Shown one piece after another: positions 1 to 10,368 of a DNA stretch of 15,356 bases (within the stretch, counting starts at the first letter, position 1; every line of letters begins with the position of its first letter). The DNA lies in the NCBI GenBank assembly GCA_028565635.1, contig JAOXYB010027989.1, forward strand, positions 1-15,356. Reading direction: 5' to 3'. Origin of the DNA: Phoronis ovalis. Lineage: Eukaryota > Phoronida > Phoronidae. A program made the translations under genes and the position numbers. The notes beneath the pieces were generated by a model that saw nothing but the letters and a program-made list of their open reading frames with translations, searched no databases and was not told where the DNA came from.

Positions 1-732
1 ATTAATTATATTAAATAAAACTATATAACAGATCATTACCATTTCAATCAAAAACGTACATTATTAACTCGCCTTGCGTGACCGGTACTCTTGTATTAGA
101 GGTGGAGTGTTGAGGTTAAGGTTTCTCAGGTCTGGTATGTACACATGAATCGTGAACAGTTGGTATGGTATGATATAATATTATGCATCTGTCCAAAATT
201 AAAATTAGTTTTAAATAATTGTTATACAATTTATATTTATACAGTTAGCATGGCATTATATGATATACTTATAACAAAAAAGGAAATAGACATGTTGTAA
301 ATATAGTTCTCTTTGCGTGCCCCTTTGTTTTTTTCCTATCAATACTAACCGCATGCACATTTAAATGTATATTTTTTAATAATTAATATGTTATAATAAT
401 GTAATATATTGCATTTCCATCGATTTGGTGATAAAATAAATAGACATACATACAAGGTCATTGTGCATTTGCTGATATTTTAATAAAAGAAAGAAGTATT
501 AATTTCAGTTCAATAGAAACATCCATCGCGTGTGGCACAGGCTGCCTCAGCTTCAAACTCGTTACCGGGATGTCCTTATGCGTGGTTGCTTTTGGCAACT
601 GAACAAACTATACTAATCGATTAGTGGTAATCAAGCTTGCATAATGATCATCTTTTTATATCACCTCATTAATTAATAGATATGTAATTATTTCATTTGA
701 TCAGTCGTCCTCCTTAACATTGGTTTTGCGAG
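1..732. other. AT-rich non-coding sequence, no gene seen
   Basis: This stretch has no long reading frame on either strand and no recognisable RNA gene. It is strongly AT-rich with scattered runs of A and T. It lies beyond the likely poly(A) site of the minus-strand gene at 957-3533, so it is probably intergenic. I see no duplicated or inverted structure here that stands out. Confidence 0.6.
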
Positions 733-742
733 TTTATTTATT
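733..742 (-). terminator. overlapping poly(A) signals (AATAAATAAA)
   Basis: On the minus strand the sequence reads AATAAATAAA, which is two overlapping canonical AATAAA hexamers. They lie about 215 nt downstream of the stop codon of the 858-codon frame, at a typical distance for a short 3' UTR. In AT-rich DNA the hexamer also occurs by chance, so the placement is a good guess and not proof. Confidence 0.45.
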
Positions 743-956
743 GTATATGGTCGCGACGGTTATCACAGCCATGTCTGTATCAAGTTGATTTTATCAACCT
801 CATGTTAACAACGTGTTGTAGACCTACGCTGGTTCATTACTATACTGTATGGTTTTAACTCCAATGTGCTGTCACTACTTGTAATGCAATGTCGACTGGT
901 CGCTTAACTTACTTTGTTGTTGTTGTTTTTTGTTCCGAGATCATATATTCGGCCTT
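743..956 (-). other. probable 3' UTR of the 858-residue protein gene
   Basis: This is the interval between the stop codon of the minus-strand reading frame (TGA at 957-959) and the first good poly(A) signal. It would give a 3' UTR of about 215-240 nt. It contains a short CAA triplet run on the minus strand (TTG four times at 914-925 on plus). The assignment is inferred from the position of the poly(A) signal, without transcript evidence. Confidence 0.45.
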
Positions 957-3533
957 TCATGACCGATTATCTACTCCATCCGTTAATATTGTTTTCGCTC
1001 GTTCTTGCATGGCATAAGTTCTACATTGTTGTCGCTGTACGTCTGATATACTGACGCACTGCAAATTTTGTGAATGACTCGTCTTCTCCCTGTTTCTGCG
1101 TTGACGTCTATCTATTTCGCTGTTACTTGCTCTCATGGTATGTGGTCGCATAATTGACCCTCTATCTGGCGGTTTCCATCGGGGTTCTGTAACAACACTT
1201 TTAGTAAATTCCTGATTCCTGCCTTTGTACTTCATTGCGTGATTCATATATTTTGATAATTCGTTTTCTAATGGTAGTGTTCTGGCCACGCTGATTGGGT
1301 CGTCACTTAAGCAATCCATGGCACTAGCAAGGAGTTCACGTTCAGCTATCATTCTATCCGAAACTAACCTATCTCTTTCTTCCTTTTCTTCAAATTTTCT
1401 AAATTTGCCCTCCTCCTGTAATCTTTGTCTAGTTTTTGATTTATTTATCGTATCGGCTCTTCTTAATTGTCCATTCAAACGAGTCAGACTTGTCGGATCA
1501 TACTGTGTCCCTTGCATGTTAGACATGCCTCCTAGTGTGCTTGGTATACGCGTTACAGCTGTTCCTAGCGCCCGAGGTTTTTTATCTATCTTGCTCCCCA
1601 TTTGAACTAAAACCCCACCAGCTGCAGCGTCATTTGGTGTTCTTAAAGACTCTTCAGTGACTGAGGCAGGTAATCTGTATTTAACGTCGATCTCTTCAGA
1701 CAGCATCATTGTCTGAGGAAGGGAAGGCGACTTTAAACCGACTACGTCACTCGATACTTCACGAGTATGAACATTTATGTTGTTATCACCGTGCTGTGTC
1801 AAAGTTACTGTTGACTTAGAACTCGCTTTATTTACTCCATTACTAGTTGGTTTGTTTACTCTTCTTTTCTGCATGTTGATAAATGTATTTGTTCTATTTT
1901 CTACACCGGCAAACCCCGAATATGTGTATTTAGTTTCTACAGGTGTTCCGAGTTTAATCAAGTTAAAAGTTATACCAGTGCTTTTTGATCGAGGTTTATT
2001 ATTTGCGGGTGGCGGGTAATTTTCTGAATCACCCCTTGAGACAAATTTTGTATCCGGTGCAAACGAAATAGATTTCATAGGGGGTTGTTCTCCGTTGTAA
2101 TTGTCCGTTGTTTTTTCTCTGGTCAGCAAAATCCCACGGTTTGTAGATGTAGTTTGCTTTAAACCGTCTTCACTATCATAATTACCACTGGCACTCAGTA
2201 TCCGTTCATCTTGCTCTTCTTTCGAAGGGTCAGCTTTACTACGGTCAGAAGGGCTTAGTGGTGATAGCGGTAATTGTCCAGTATCTAGGTCGTAGTTTTC
2301 TTCATTCCTTCGAATGCCTGAGATACTTAAAGATGACGAAATTCCACAATCTCTAGAAGCAGTGCTGTACGACCTATCTTCTTGGTTGATAATGTTAATT
2401 TTATCTGGATGCCTTCTTTCACCTGGTGCACTTTTACAAGGTTTAATATAATTCAGTATCGTACTACTCAATTCATTATTTCTGATCTGTTTAGTCGTAT
2501 TATTTGGGAAATTAAAATCCCATTTATAAAGTGTCTCTGTCGTTTTAGGTCGTCTATCAAATCCTCTTCTAGCGTTTCTATGGTGGCCTGTTACAGATAA
2601 ATCGTTACAGGTTGATCTGTTTAAATATCCCTTCTGTCTATGTTGTCCTGTAGTATTGAAATAGGCTCTCCAGCTCTCAATTCCCTTATGTAACTCTAAC
2701 TGTGTAGTTTGTAGCATATTTATACTATTAGAAAACGTTTTTGTATAGGTATTAGCTATATTATAATCGCCTATCTTTCCAATTTCCTCTGTTAAATAAG
2801 GTGTCGTTGTTTTACCTTCGGCCTTAGAGATAATCAATGTGTTTTGCTTTGTGTTTGACATCGATCCATTAATGCATATTGCATTTCTATCATTTTTCGG
2901 TATCGAGTTCGCGGCAACAGAATTTTCTTTCATAAATCCATTAATGTTATCAATCGATTGACATTTTTTATTCTCGTTTAAACTATTTTCATTACTTATT
3001 AATTGTGACATTTTATATCTCGCATTTGATTGGTCCCTAATTTGAGCTTCTATGGTATTTCGCAAAGAAACTGGAGCCGAATGAACTCGCATTTTAACTT
3101 TGGTCTTACTTTCATTAGTACTGCCATTTCCGTTTTGATAACCTTTTCTCCTTTGCTCTTGATATAATCTGATTACAAGTGAATTGTTTTTGGGAGAACA
3201 AGATAAGGCACACGGAGGCTTCACATCACGGGGAAGACGCTGAACTGTTTTTTTGATTTCATAATTTTGACAGACAGTATCATCGGGCGCACGTGGTACT
3301 GTTATAGACTGACCCCCCTTGTCTTCCTCATCGCGGAAGCTTGGATTAAACCATTCTCCGTTTTTTGGAAGTATCTCAAAATCGTTACCTCTTGGTTCCA
3401 AAACAAACCGAAACTCTTCGTTACTATACATGTCTGAGCACCAATCTAAATTTTTCTTTGATGATATCTCATTTCCATTTTCTACAGCATGATCTTCCGT
3501 CACAAAACCTAAGTTGCTTATTTTAGCCGCCAT
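957..3533 (-). CDS. uncharacterised 858-residue, mostly disordered protein
   Basis: This is a single uninterrupted frame of 858 codons ending in TGA. At 66% or so AT such a length cannot be chance. The start ATG (3531-3533) has a strong context, with A at -3 and G at +4. An in-frame TAG lies at 3582-3584, so the frame does not extend far upstream unless spliced. I do not recognise the family. The protein is rich in Asn, Ser, Thr, Lys and Arg, has no obvious signal peptide or membrane segment, and looks largely disordered. Visible landmarks are two basic SAP motifs (RVHSAP near 149-154, KSAPGERR near 367-374), a Ser/Pro and acidic stretch near 421-457 (SPLSPSD), a charged, probably helical segment near 700-738 (RQRLQEEGKFRKFEEKEERDR), and a basic Arg-rich patch near 809-816. 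The charged helix and the region after it (about 700-858) are the most likely ordered part. It could be a cytoskeletal or signalling scaffold, but that is a guess. Lack of introns over 2.6 kb contrasts with the neighbouring gene. Confidence 0.85.
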   Translation of the reverse strand: MAAKISNLGFVTEDHAVENGNEISSKKNLDWCSDMYSNEEFRFVLEPRGNDFEILPKNGEWFNPSFRDEEDKGGQSITVPRAPDDTVCQNYEIKKTVQRLPRDVKPPCALSCSPKNNSLVIRLYQEQRRKGYQNGNGSTNESKTKVKMRVHSAPVSLRNTIEAQIRDQSNARYKMSQLISNENSLNENKKCQSIDNINGFMKENSVAANSIPKNDRNAICINGSMSNTKQNTLIISKAEGKTTTPYLTEEIGKIGDYNIANTYTKTFSNSINMLQTTQLELHKGIESWRAYFNTTGQHRQKGYLNRSTCNDLSVTGHHRNARRGFDRRPKTTETLYKWDFNFPNNTTKQIRNNELSSTILNYIKPCKSAPGERRHPDKINIINQEDRSYSTASRDCGISSSLSISGIRRNEENYDLDTGQLPLSPLSPSDRSKADPSKEEQDERILSASGNYDSEDGLKQTTSTNRGILLTREKTTDNYNGEQPPMKSISFAPDTKFVSRGDSENYPPPANNKPRSKSTGITFNLIKLGTPVETKYTYSGFAGVENRTNTFINMQKRRVNKPTSNGVNKASSKSTVTLTQHGDNNINVHTREVSSDVVGLKSPSLPQTMMLSEEIDVKYRLPASVTEESLRTPNDAAAGGVLVQMGSKIDKKPRALGTAVTRIPSTLGGMSNMQGTQYDPTSLTRLNGQLRRADTINKSKTRQRLQEEGKFRKFEEKEERDRLVSDRMIAERELLASAMDCLSDDPISVARTLPLENELSKYMNHAMKYKGRNQEFTKSVVTEPRWKPPDRGSIMRPHTMRASNSEIDRRQRRNREKTSHSQNLQCVSISDVQRQQCRTYAMQERAKTILTDGVDNRS

Positions 3534-3550
3534 ACTGTCATAACACGGTA

Positions 3551-3552
3551 CT
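3551..3552 (-). promoter_or_regulatory. possible 3' splice site just upstream of the start codon
   Basis: On the minus strand a pyrimidine-rich run (CTCCACATTCTCTCATT) is followed by TTACCAG, ending 17 nt before the ATG at 3533. It looks like a usable acceptor, so the 858-codon frame may be a later exon joined to a 5' UTR or coding exon further right. This competes with the TATA-driven, unspliced model for the same gene. Confidence 0.3.
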
Positions 3553-3778
3553 GGTAATAAATGAGAGAATGTGGAGGTTGTCTAAGCCGACTTCTGAATG
3601 TACGAAAATAACATTTCGCATTATATTACTGAAAAAACATTAAAATTATTAAACTAATTATGTCATACCGTGTATGTAGTGGAAAATCAAACTAGATCTA
3701 GCCTGCTGTTAAAAATTACGTATTATTACAGTTGACTCAAAATACAAGATTCGTTCTTATCTGTCCAGTTCATCTGTG

Positions 3779-3786
3779 CTTATATA
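3779..3786 (-). promoter_or_regulatory. candidate TATA box (TATATAAG)
   Basis: The minus strand reads TATATAAG, a close match to the metazoan TATA box, about 246 nt upstream of the ATG of the 858-codon frame. Transcription would then start near 3750-3755 and give a 5' UTR of about 220 nt. An AP-1-like TGACTCA lies at 3733-3739, just downstream. TATA-like strings are common in AT-rich DNA, so this is only a candidate. Confidence 0.25.
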
Positions 3787-4359
3787 ACTGTCAATGGTTT
3801 TACAGTGTCGTGTACAAACTGTTGTACCAGTGTCTTGATAGCAATTTAACAATTTTGTTTTTTTCTTTATTGCGTAATTTTATTAAAAACGTTTGAGTTT
3901 TAATTGCAAAGCCCGAAAATTAGTAATTGGAAAGCGTAGTTTTACTATCAGATATTCTAGTCAAACTGGAGGATTTCATTCAAGTGAAAATTAACCTTGC
4001 TGCTTTCTGGTTCAAATAAACGCAAAATACAAACGTATCGTATTACTACCTTTGTCATTCAGCCGAAAAAATATATTCATTACAAATAAATTTTAATCAG
4101 TTTTAGTAAAATTAAATAACACAATTTCATTTCCTACCTATAATAGTCTGTTCCTGTCCAGTTTCCGACACGTATGAATTATTCAAGATACTATCGGGTG
4201 GATACAATTCAAATATTTTTCTAGCTTTTACTATGTTGCAGTCACATCAATTATTCAGACAAAATCAACATCTTAATAGCATTAGAATATGCGCCAGTCG
4301 AGCCAAATCCAATTGGTTTTCTTGAGAGGATTACACGGTGTACATGGTTAATTCAAAAA

Positions 4360-4367
4360 TGACGTCA
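4360..4367. promoter_or_regulatory. perfect CRE palindrome (TGACGTCA)
   Basis: The full 8-bp cAMP response element TGACGTCA, the consensus site of CREB/ATF bZIP factors, is present. It lies about 830 bp upstream of the start codon of the minus-strand 858-codon frame. Being a palindrome it has no strand. A chance match in 15 kb is quite possible, so regulation through it is only a suggestion. Confidence 0.25.
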
Positions 4368-5826
4368 CAACATTAGTTGAGACAGCTATTTATCTTTATT
4401 AATTGTAAACACTGTTTAACAAATAGTGTTTGGAAATTTACGTTTTACGTTGATAATGTTGTTTTCTTCTTTTCGGACTCAGTCTGAATAAAAAAGTTTG
4501 TATCATTGTATATTTTTTTACTCAAATTGCCTAAAGTGATGATAAATTATGCTTCTTTCAACTGTGTGACTTATATTTAGTCGTATTTAAATGCTGCATG
4601 ATAGTTTGATAATATGAAGGGCTCCAAAATTCAAATTTTATATCTGTCTGTTTTTATTCACTAATAATGATCAATTTACACATTGATAGTACTGTTATAA
4701 ATGACGAAATAGGAGTAAAATTATCAAAATTGTCAAGTATTAATAAATTAAATCCTTATACAATGAGTCCTTCCTTAGCTTGTAGACAGGCCACTTTCGA
4801 CATTTATACAAAAGGATTTTCTGTATTTAAGCTTCATCTGAAGTACTGCATGTCCCTAGGGGAAACTCAATGATTGCGGTGACATTTGTATAAATAAATA
4901 ATTGCAAAACCTGTTGTGTATATATACATCTTATATCTCCAGTATAAGTGTGTAAACATCATTGACACTGTTTTCGTATTCATTTATGGTGAATGTATGT
5001 CAATAGGGTTGGTACGTGTATAGCTGTGTATTATATACTTTGTGCAGAATCCCGAACGCAAATGAATGCCGCACCAAATATATATAGACGGGATTTCCAA
5101 TGTAATTCGTAAAAACAGAGGTACTTCAAAAAGTGTACTTAACCTTTTAAATATATTTTTTGAAATAAAAACCTACGTTATTCTATGCTAGTTTGCCTGA
5201 TTTTTAAGAACGGAATAAACCTGATGATGTAAAATCAATTGTGTAATAATGTAGCCATGACATACCATATTCTAAAGAAAAAAATACTGGCCCTATGTAA
5301 AAAACATTTTCTATCTAAATGTTGTAATCATAAATTCAAATATCACTTTGAAAATCTCTAGAAAATAACAATGCCTGAAACTTTGAATTCACTTATAAAA
5401 ATATTTACATGTATGTCATGTTTTAAGACCTTAGCCTTACAATAATTTAGTATAGTTTTAATTTTTTTTTCTTATGAACAACCTCTTACATATAAACCTC
5501 AAAGAAAAAACGGATTTTATTTACTTTTTTTCGGAATCTTCATTAAAAAGTACTCCGAAACTAGAATAGAATTTCAAATACTGTCAGTGTAATACAGGAG
5601 CAGTTCAGTGCTACTTCCCTTCTAGGGCTTGATACCCGGGGTAGATAGTGTAATTTATAATTATTCTCTCAGCTATATATTACGCAAATCATGGACAGGT
5701 ATTGCTTACAGGAGTACCGTTGAAGTAAAGAATTAAAATGCATCACATCTAATATGATACCTAATTACACGCATGCATCTATGTAAACATATATATTAAA
5801 ACATTTGATTTGTGAGAACATCACGC

Positions 5827-5891
5827 GGTGGCCGGAATAGCCTATGAACGAGATAGGTTGGAGTGCCACCTGGTGACCAGTTGAATCAACT
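5827..5891. repeat. cluster of nested and adjacent stem-loops
   Basis: An outer stem pairs GGTGGC (5827-5832) with GCCACC (5865-5870). It encloses an inner stem CCTAT (5841-5845) with ATAGG (5853-5857) around a 7-nt loop. A third stem, AGTTG (5879-5883) with CAACT (5887-5891), follows directly. The block is noticeably richer in GC than its surroundings. It does not match a tRNA: no convincing B box is present on either strand. It may be a degenerate SINE-like repeat or a structured RNA, but I cannot name it. Confidence 0.35.
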
Positions 5892-8800
5892 AAAATGTTA
5901 CTACTTATTTTTTAAAAATAAAATTGTGCTCGCCATATTGGAGTCCAAGATGTTACTGGACAACACAATTCACGCATATCGGTTTCCATTCAGTAAAACG
6001 ACTTAGTCACTATGATTGAACATATTTTTTTCAGTGCCTTATGCATTTACATGTTGTCTTGATATATGCGCTATTCGATGGTACAACTGTTTCACTAAGA
6101 CAAACTATAATTTAGCCAATTGCTTTGCGCATCATGATGTCATACCCTGCTCAACATTTCTTGTAAGCTCCTCGTAGCAAAATTTGAAATGAGATGAACT
6201 TAAAATAACACAACAAATATAGGATAAAAATAATCTTATTCCAACAACAAATAACATTAACAAAATGACAAGACAATACAAATATGACCTATCAGGCCAT
6301 TATTTATACATAAACAATATCAGTATAAGTATACTTTCGAAAAGTTGCATTATAGCCCCGGGGCTATAGCATTAATACCGATAATACCGTATCTGTTAAA
6401 AATAATTAGAAAGGAACTTCTTCGTTTACACCAATTAATAACATTACCTATTTGATGAGTACTACTTTGGTCTTTGAACATTATTGAACAATAATAACAA
6501 CAATATAATAATATACCTCATTTGGGACTCGACTTGTGGCAGTTCTATAAATGAGAGCTGCCAATACAATAAGGTCAGCTTCATAAATCTGCCTTGTGAC
6601 ACGTCTTCTTCAGTAGACAAATAGGATAAAGCCCGGGTAAACATGCGAGTCACAATTTAATGATAGTTTTATAATACTGAACCCACTTTAGGGGAGCTGT
6701 TATTAAATTCACTACGCAATGTACCTAGTTCCATCAATGACATATTGCTCAAAAAGATTTCTTCCATAATAAGAAAACAAAAAGTATAACAAACTGACTA
6801 GACGATAAACCAGGTCAATAATTCTTCCATCAAACACAATTCTGGATATGTGGTTGCCTATTAAAAAACTCTATATGACAACAATAACTCATACGTTTAC
6901 AAAGACCTTCATGAGATTAATAAAATGTACTATCTCTTCATATACACAAATGCGATATGATGATCGAGTGTACAGAAACTATCAATGCCTCTTTGTGATA
7001 CACTGCATACAACTACTTCCAGAAAAAAATCCAGTTCACAAGTACACAACTTTAAATATGACAAGTTATGTTTCTAACCAAATACAATACTGACACTTCA
7101 TACTAATGCAAAAGCCTCACTTTTTCTGCACACACAATCGTCTGCAATTCACTCAGATCTTTAGTTGTAAATAATATTTGGCAACACAGTTATAAAATAA
7201 AATTATACACAAAAGGTATATTAGCTCTTAAGCAAGCCAGTCAAATGTTTTTCGAGAATACATTTTTTTCTGCAAAAACAAACAATAAATTTAAAAACAT
7301 AGTTTTAGTCAAGACCAACACCATTCCAAAAAATCTGCTCAAGTATCGAAATCTTAATTTTTGAAAATTCAAGTTCATCACAACTGGCATACTAATGAAA
7401 TGCTTCCTATTCTAACTTGTCGCACTTTTTTAATCCACTTTTCCTCCAGAAAAAAAACAGCTCCACAGTGAAACTAAAAGTTTCTGACATGGAGAATAGG
7501 AAAAATATCATACTTCTGCTATTTCATTTTATCTGTACATTTTGAATAAATGTTCCACATTTTTCTTTGGGGCTCTCCAAAATAGGCTTGCTAGTTGATT
7601 TATTTTACTGATGTGTTGGTCCGTAGAAACTGTACCACGAACACCACCGCTATATGGCCTCACAATGACGGAGCTGCAAAAGTGATATGTACTCATAATT
7701 CATAGACACAGACTAATCACATGATCAACACAAAAAATGACTTTTTACATGTACAATCATTCATATACTATTCCACGTCAAGCAATGCCACGAGTATTGG
7801 GAAAATTTGCCAGTTTCTCAGGAATGCATTACATACCCTGCCCGGTTTCTTACACAAAACATAGCAGTGTGGCAATTTAAACCTGGAGGGCAATGACCCG
7901 GCAGAGATACATGGACCTTTTTACCAGATGCATGTCCTTAATAATGGTCTTGGCAAGATTACGATGGACCTAAACTGCTACAAACTTTGCTCTGTGTTGA
8001 AAAGGTATTGGCACTACTGGACCCCTACATGTAGTCTAGTTAGTCAAGGAATATGTAGCAACATTACATAAAGAATCAAAATTAAGACAAGTCACTGGAG
8101 CCATTTGTCTATTTTCCCCTTTTACAAAATGACTAAAACACTGTCAATGAAAAGTGTAACCTTTCCCAGGCATTTATTTTTTGTTCACAAAATATTAAAG
8201 CTTAGTGGTTGCACAATAGTTGAATCTGACTATTTTATTTGTTAGTGCTTAAACAAGTGATTGACTTTCTTGTGGCTAAACAATGTCGACATTAGTCACA
8301 AAAACATAGCCAGACAACAAGGCAAAACAAAACTGTATAGCAGACTATTGATTTTGACTGTGAATGATGTTTGAAAATATAAATATTCTCTTAATGATAT
8401 TTTATTGGTCACAAATTGAAGTTCCGCATCTGGTATTGGAGTTTTTATAATAAAGTTAGCAGTCCATTTTCTTGCTCAACAAGACTTTTCGGTAACAAGA
8501 GGACAATGCACAGATATTCCTGAAAACAACATACATTTCTCTTTAATTGAAGCAAGTCTTGGGACTATTTCTACCAATGACACATTTTTGGCAATACTGA
8601 TCCTTCTGTTGTGCATAATTTACAGAAAATGTATGTAGGTTAATGAGTGGCAATGATTAGCTGCACTTTTACAATTTTGCCTATAGGCATTTCCCATTGG
8701 TTTTGATTTTTACATTTTGTGCCTTTTCAATTTATTAATAATATGTAATTAGAGCAGGATACAATCTTTCTGTTTTACTGATCAACTGTAACAACATTTT

Positions 8801-8931
8801 AACCATTAAAAACATACATGGAGGCAGGATTAGCCGTCTGGGTATCATACATTACCTTGCAGTGAATCAAGATGCAGTTAGAACATTGTCCATCACCCCA
8901 CCACTATCCAAACTGCTCACTCGGACTTCAC
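5892..8931. other. AT-rich non-coding sequence, possible distal 3' UTR or intergenic
   Basis: No frame of more than 81 codons occurs and none looks like protein. The region lies downstream of the hnRNP Q/R gene on its strand. Several minus-strand AATAAA hexamers (TTTATT on plus, for example near 7599, 8174 and 8235) could end long 3' UTR forms, as vertebrate SYNCRIP has long 3' UTRs. I cannot tell distal 3' UTR from intergenic DNA by sequence alone. Confidence 0.45.
6347..6374. repeat. 18-bp perfect palindrome between GCATTA direct repeats
   Basis: TATAGCCCCGGGGCTATA (6351-6368) is a perfect palindrome centred on CCCGGG in otherwise AT-rich DNA. GCATTA occurs at 6347-6352 and again at 6369-6374, so one copy overlaps the left end of the palindrome and the other follows its right end. 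The arrangement resembles a transposon excision footprint or tiny insertion with a duplicated target, but no element is left to prove it. Confidence 0.45.
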
Positions 8932-9000
8932 TGGCTGCTGTCTGGGAACCTATGTTGCGTGTGCAACGCCAACATTGATGTTCCGAGAAAGTGACAGCCA
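8932..9000. repeat. 69-nt hairpin of nested stems
   Basis: Three nested stems line up. TGGCTG (8932-8937) pairs with CAGCCA (8995-9000), GGAAC (8945-8949) with GTTCC (8980-8984), and ATGTTG (8952-8957) with CAACAT (8970-8975). The inner stem extends by a CG/CG pair beyond a bulged C, leaving a 7-nt loop. Length and shape resemble an miRNA precursor, but the outer internal loop is large and asymmetric (about 7 and 10 nt). It lies 1.8 kb past the hnRNP Q/R stop codon, so it may sit in a long 3' UTR or be intergenic. Either strand could fold. Confidence 0.35.
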
Positions 9001-9978
9001 AAACTGGTAAAATTTGACAAACTTTTGGGAGATATTTCAGGGAAAATGTGCAACATTTTCATATATATTTGACAAGAAATGATCCAGCATGCTGGCAGAA
9101 TGGTGAATTTTCAAAAAGCAAGAATACTACTAGCTATGCATAATTTATTATTAACAAACGGTGAGTTTGTTGAAAAGTAAGGAATTGTTTTAAAATTAGG
9201 ATGGAATGAATTTGGTCTTAAGGTTTGATTTTTTGAATGTTTTCCTTATCTCTCATATGTGTTGGCTTTAGTTTCCGAAGAAAAAGAAAGAAAAAGAAAC
9301 ATGTTAGTACAAAATATCAACTTTAATAAAAGAAATGAGCTGCTCTTTGCATTTGACAAGTAGTGTTACAAGTCAGAGAAACAAAGTCAGCTCACTTCTA
9401 TACAAAGAAAATAACAATACCTAGCAGATCTTTGATTTTCTGTCTTGCAGCAAAGTGGCAACACAAGTGTCACAGTTCACTTCTGGGGATACTTGCATGA
9501 AACATGCAACTATTGCTTGCAAGACGAGGCTGCAGATTTCTTATGGGACAACATGACACCACATACATATTTGCATTGTCAAGCATAGTAAATAGGAAAA
9601 CAAAAATGAGGTCGTGCAAAAAACTGAACTCTGTGTGCGCAAAGGGTGACTACGAGAAAGCCACATTCAAAGTGAAACATGGCATGATCTGCTAGGTCTG
9701 TCTCAAAATATAAACAAACTCCAACTTACTGGCTAGTTCGTATTTCTAAAAAAGAGAAACTGCCCATGTAGACAGATTTCCTTGTGAAGAATGGTAAAAC
9801 ATCCAACTGTGGGGGGTACTTTGGTGTTCAAATTTGTACAGAGACATAGATTCAGACTGTACTGTTTTAGATTTTCAACACAGTGGCCATAAAAAGATGC
9901 CTCTGAAACTATTAACGGATCCAAAGCAAAATTTTGGAAAACAAGATTTATCTAGAAAAGTGCTAAAATCTTCATACT
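9001..9978. other. AT-rich non-coding sequence between hairpin and proximal poly(A) signal
   Basis: No credible coding frame is present; the two 63-codon frames here have no recognisable content. A purine-rich AAAG/AAAAAG run occurs at about 9279-9299. The segment would be transcribed only if the hnRNP Q/R gene uses a poly(A) site beyond 9979. Confidence 0.5.
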
Positions 9979-9984
9979 TTTATT
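9979..9984 (-). terminator. candidate poly(A) signal (AATAAA) for hnRNP Q/R
   Basis: On the minus strand this reads AATAAA about 785 nt downstream of the TGA stop codon of the hnRNP Q/R gene. It is the first canonical hexamer I find after that stop. It would define a proximal 3' UTR of about 0.8 kb. Further hexamers lie beyond it, so alternative polyadenylation is likely. Confidence 0.35.
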
Positions 9985-10360
9985 TGAAATGTCTATCATT
10001 ACAACAAATATGAGAAACACAAGTTTCTAAGCCAAAATAATAAAACGCCTACTCGGCAATACACAAAATTTTAGGTAACAGCAAAATTGTTTTCAGAACA
10101 TTTCAAAACACTGATAATACAACTGAAAATATTATAATTTCTACTGATAATTTGGAAATATATACTAGTCACATCGAAATACAACTACTTACTAGCAAAG
10201 AATTATGACAAATTGCATGAATATAAAGTTCTTCAGCTATTTTCTGAAGTGTTTTTGATAAAGCATTCTAGGTTCAAACAACCTCAAAACCATTTAAATT
10301 TCGGTAATATAGGGCAGTTTCTCACGTAATCCAACTTTTATACATGTAAGTATTCCAACT

Positions 10361-10368
10361 TATTTACA
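10361..10368 (-). promoter_or_regulatory. Pumilio-type element (TGTAAATA) in the 3' UTR
   Basis: The minus strand reads TGTAAATA, matching the consensus UGUANAUA bound by Pumilio/PUF proteins, about 400 nt after the hnRNP Q/R stop codon. An 8-mer of this composition arises easily in AT-rich sequence, so function is unproven. Confidence 0.2.

Larger units (their letters stand above)
3587..5826. other. AT-rich non-coding sequence upstream of the 858-residue protein gene
   Basis: No frame here exceeds 68 codons, and none has recognisable protein content. The right-hand side of the minus-strand frame would hold its promoter or 5' exons, and the TATA, AP-1 and CRE candidates listed separately lie here. 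A small hairpin (AAACACT at 4407-4413 paired with AGTGTTT at 4425-4431) is present but is unremarkable. I see no transposon or RNA gene. Confidence 0.55.

Noticed and set aside
1318-2600. Three plus-strand frames of 72-95 codons
   Set aside because: All lie antisense to the 858-codon minus-strand frame and have no independent support.
4667-4873. 68-codon plus-strand frame in the intergenic region
   Set aside because: No family resemblance, no supporting splice or promoter signal; the length is within chance for two strands of this much AT-rich DNA.
5821-5895. tRNA gene on either strand
   Set aside because: The stems do not form a cloverleaf, and no GGTTCRANNCC-type B box is present at the right spacing.
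6848-7093. 81-codon plus-strand frame
   Set aside because: Composition is that of random AT-rich sequence, with no recognisable motif and no flanking gene structure.
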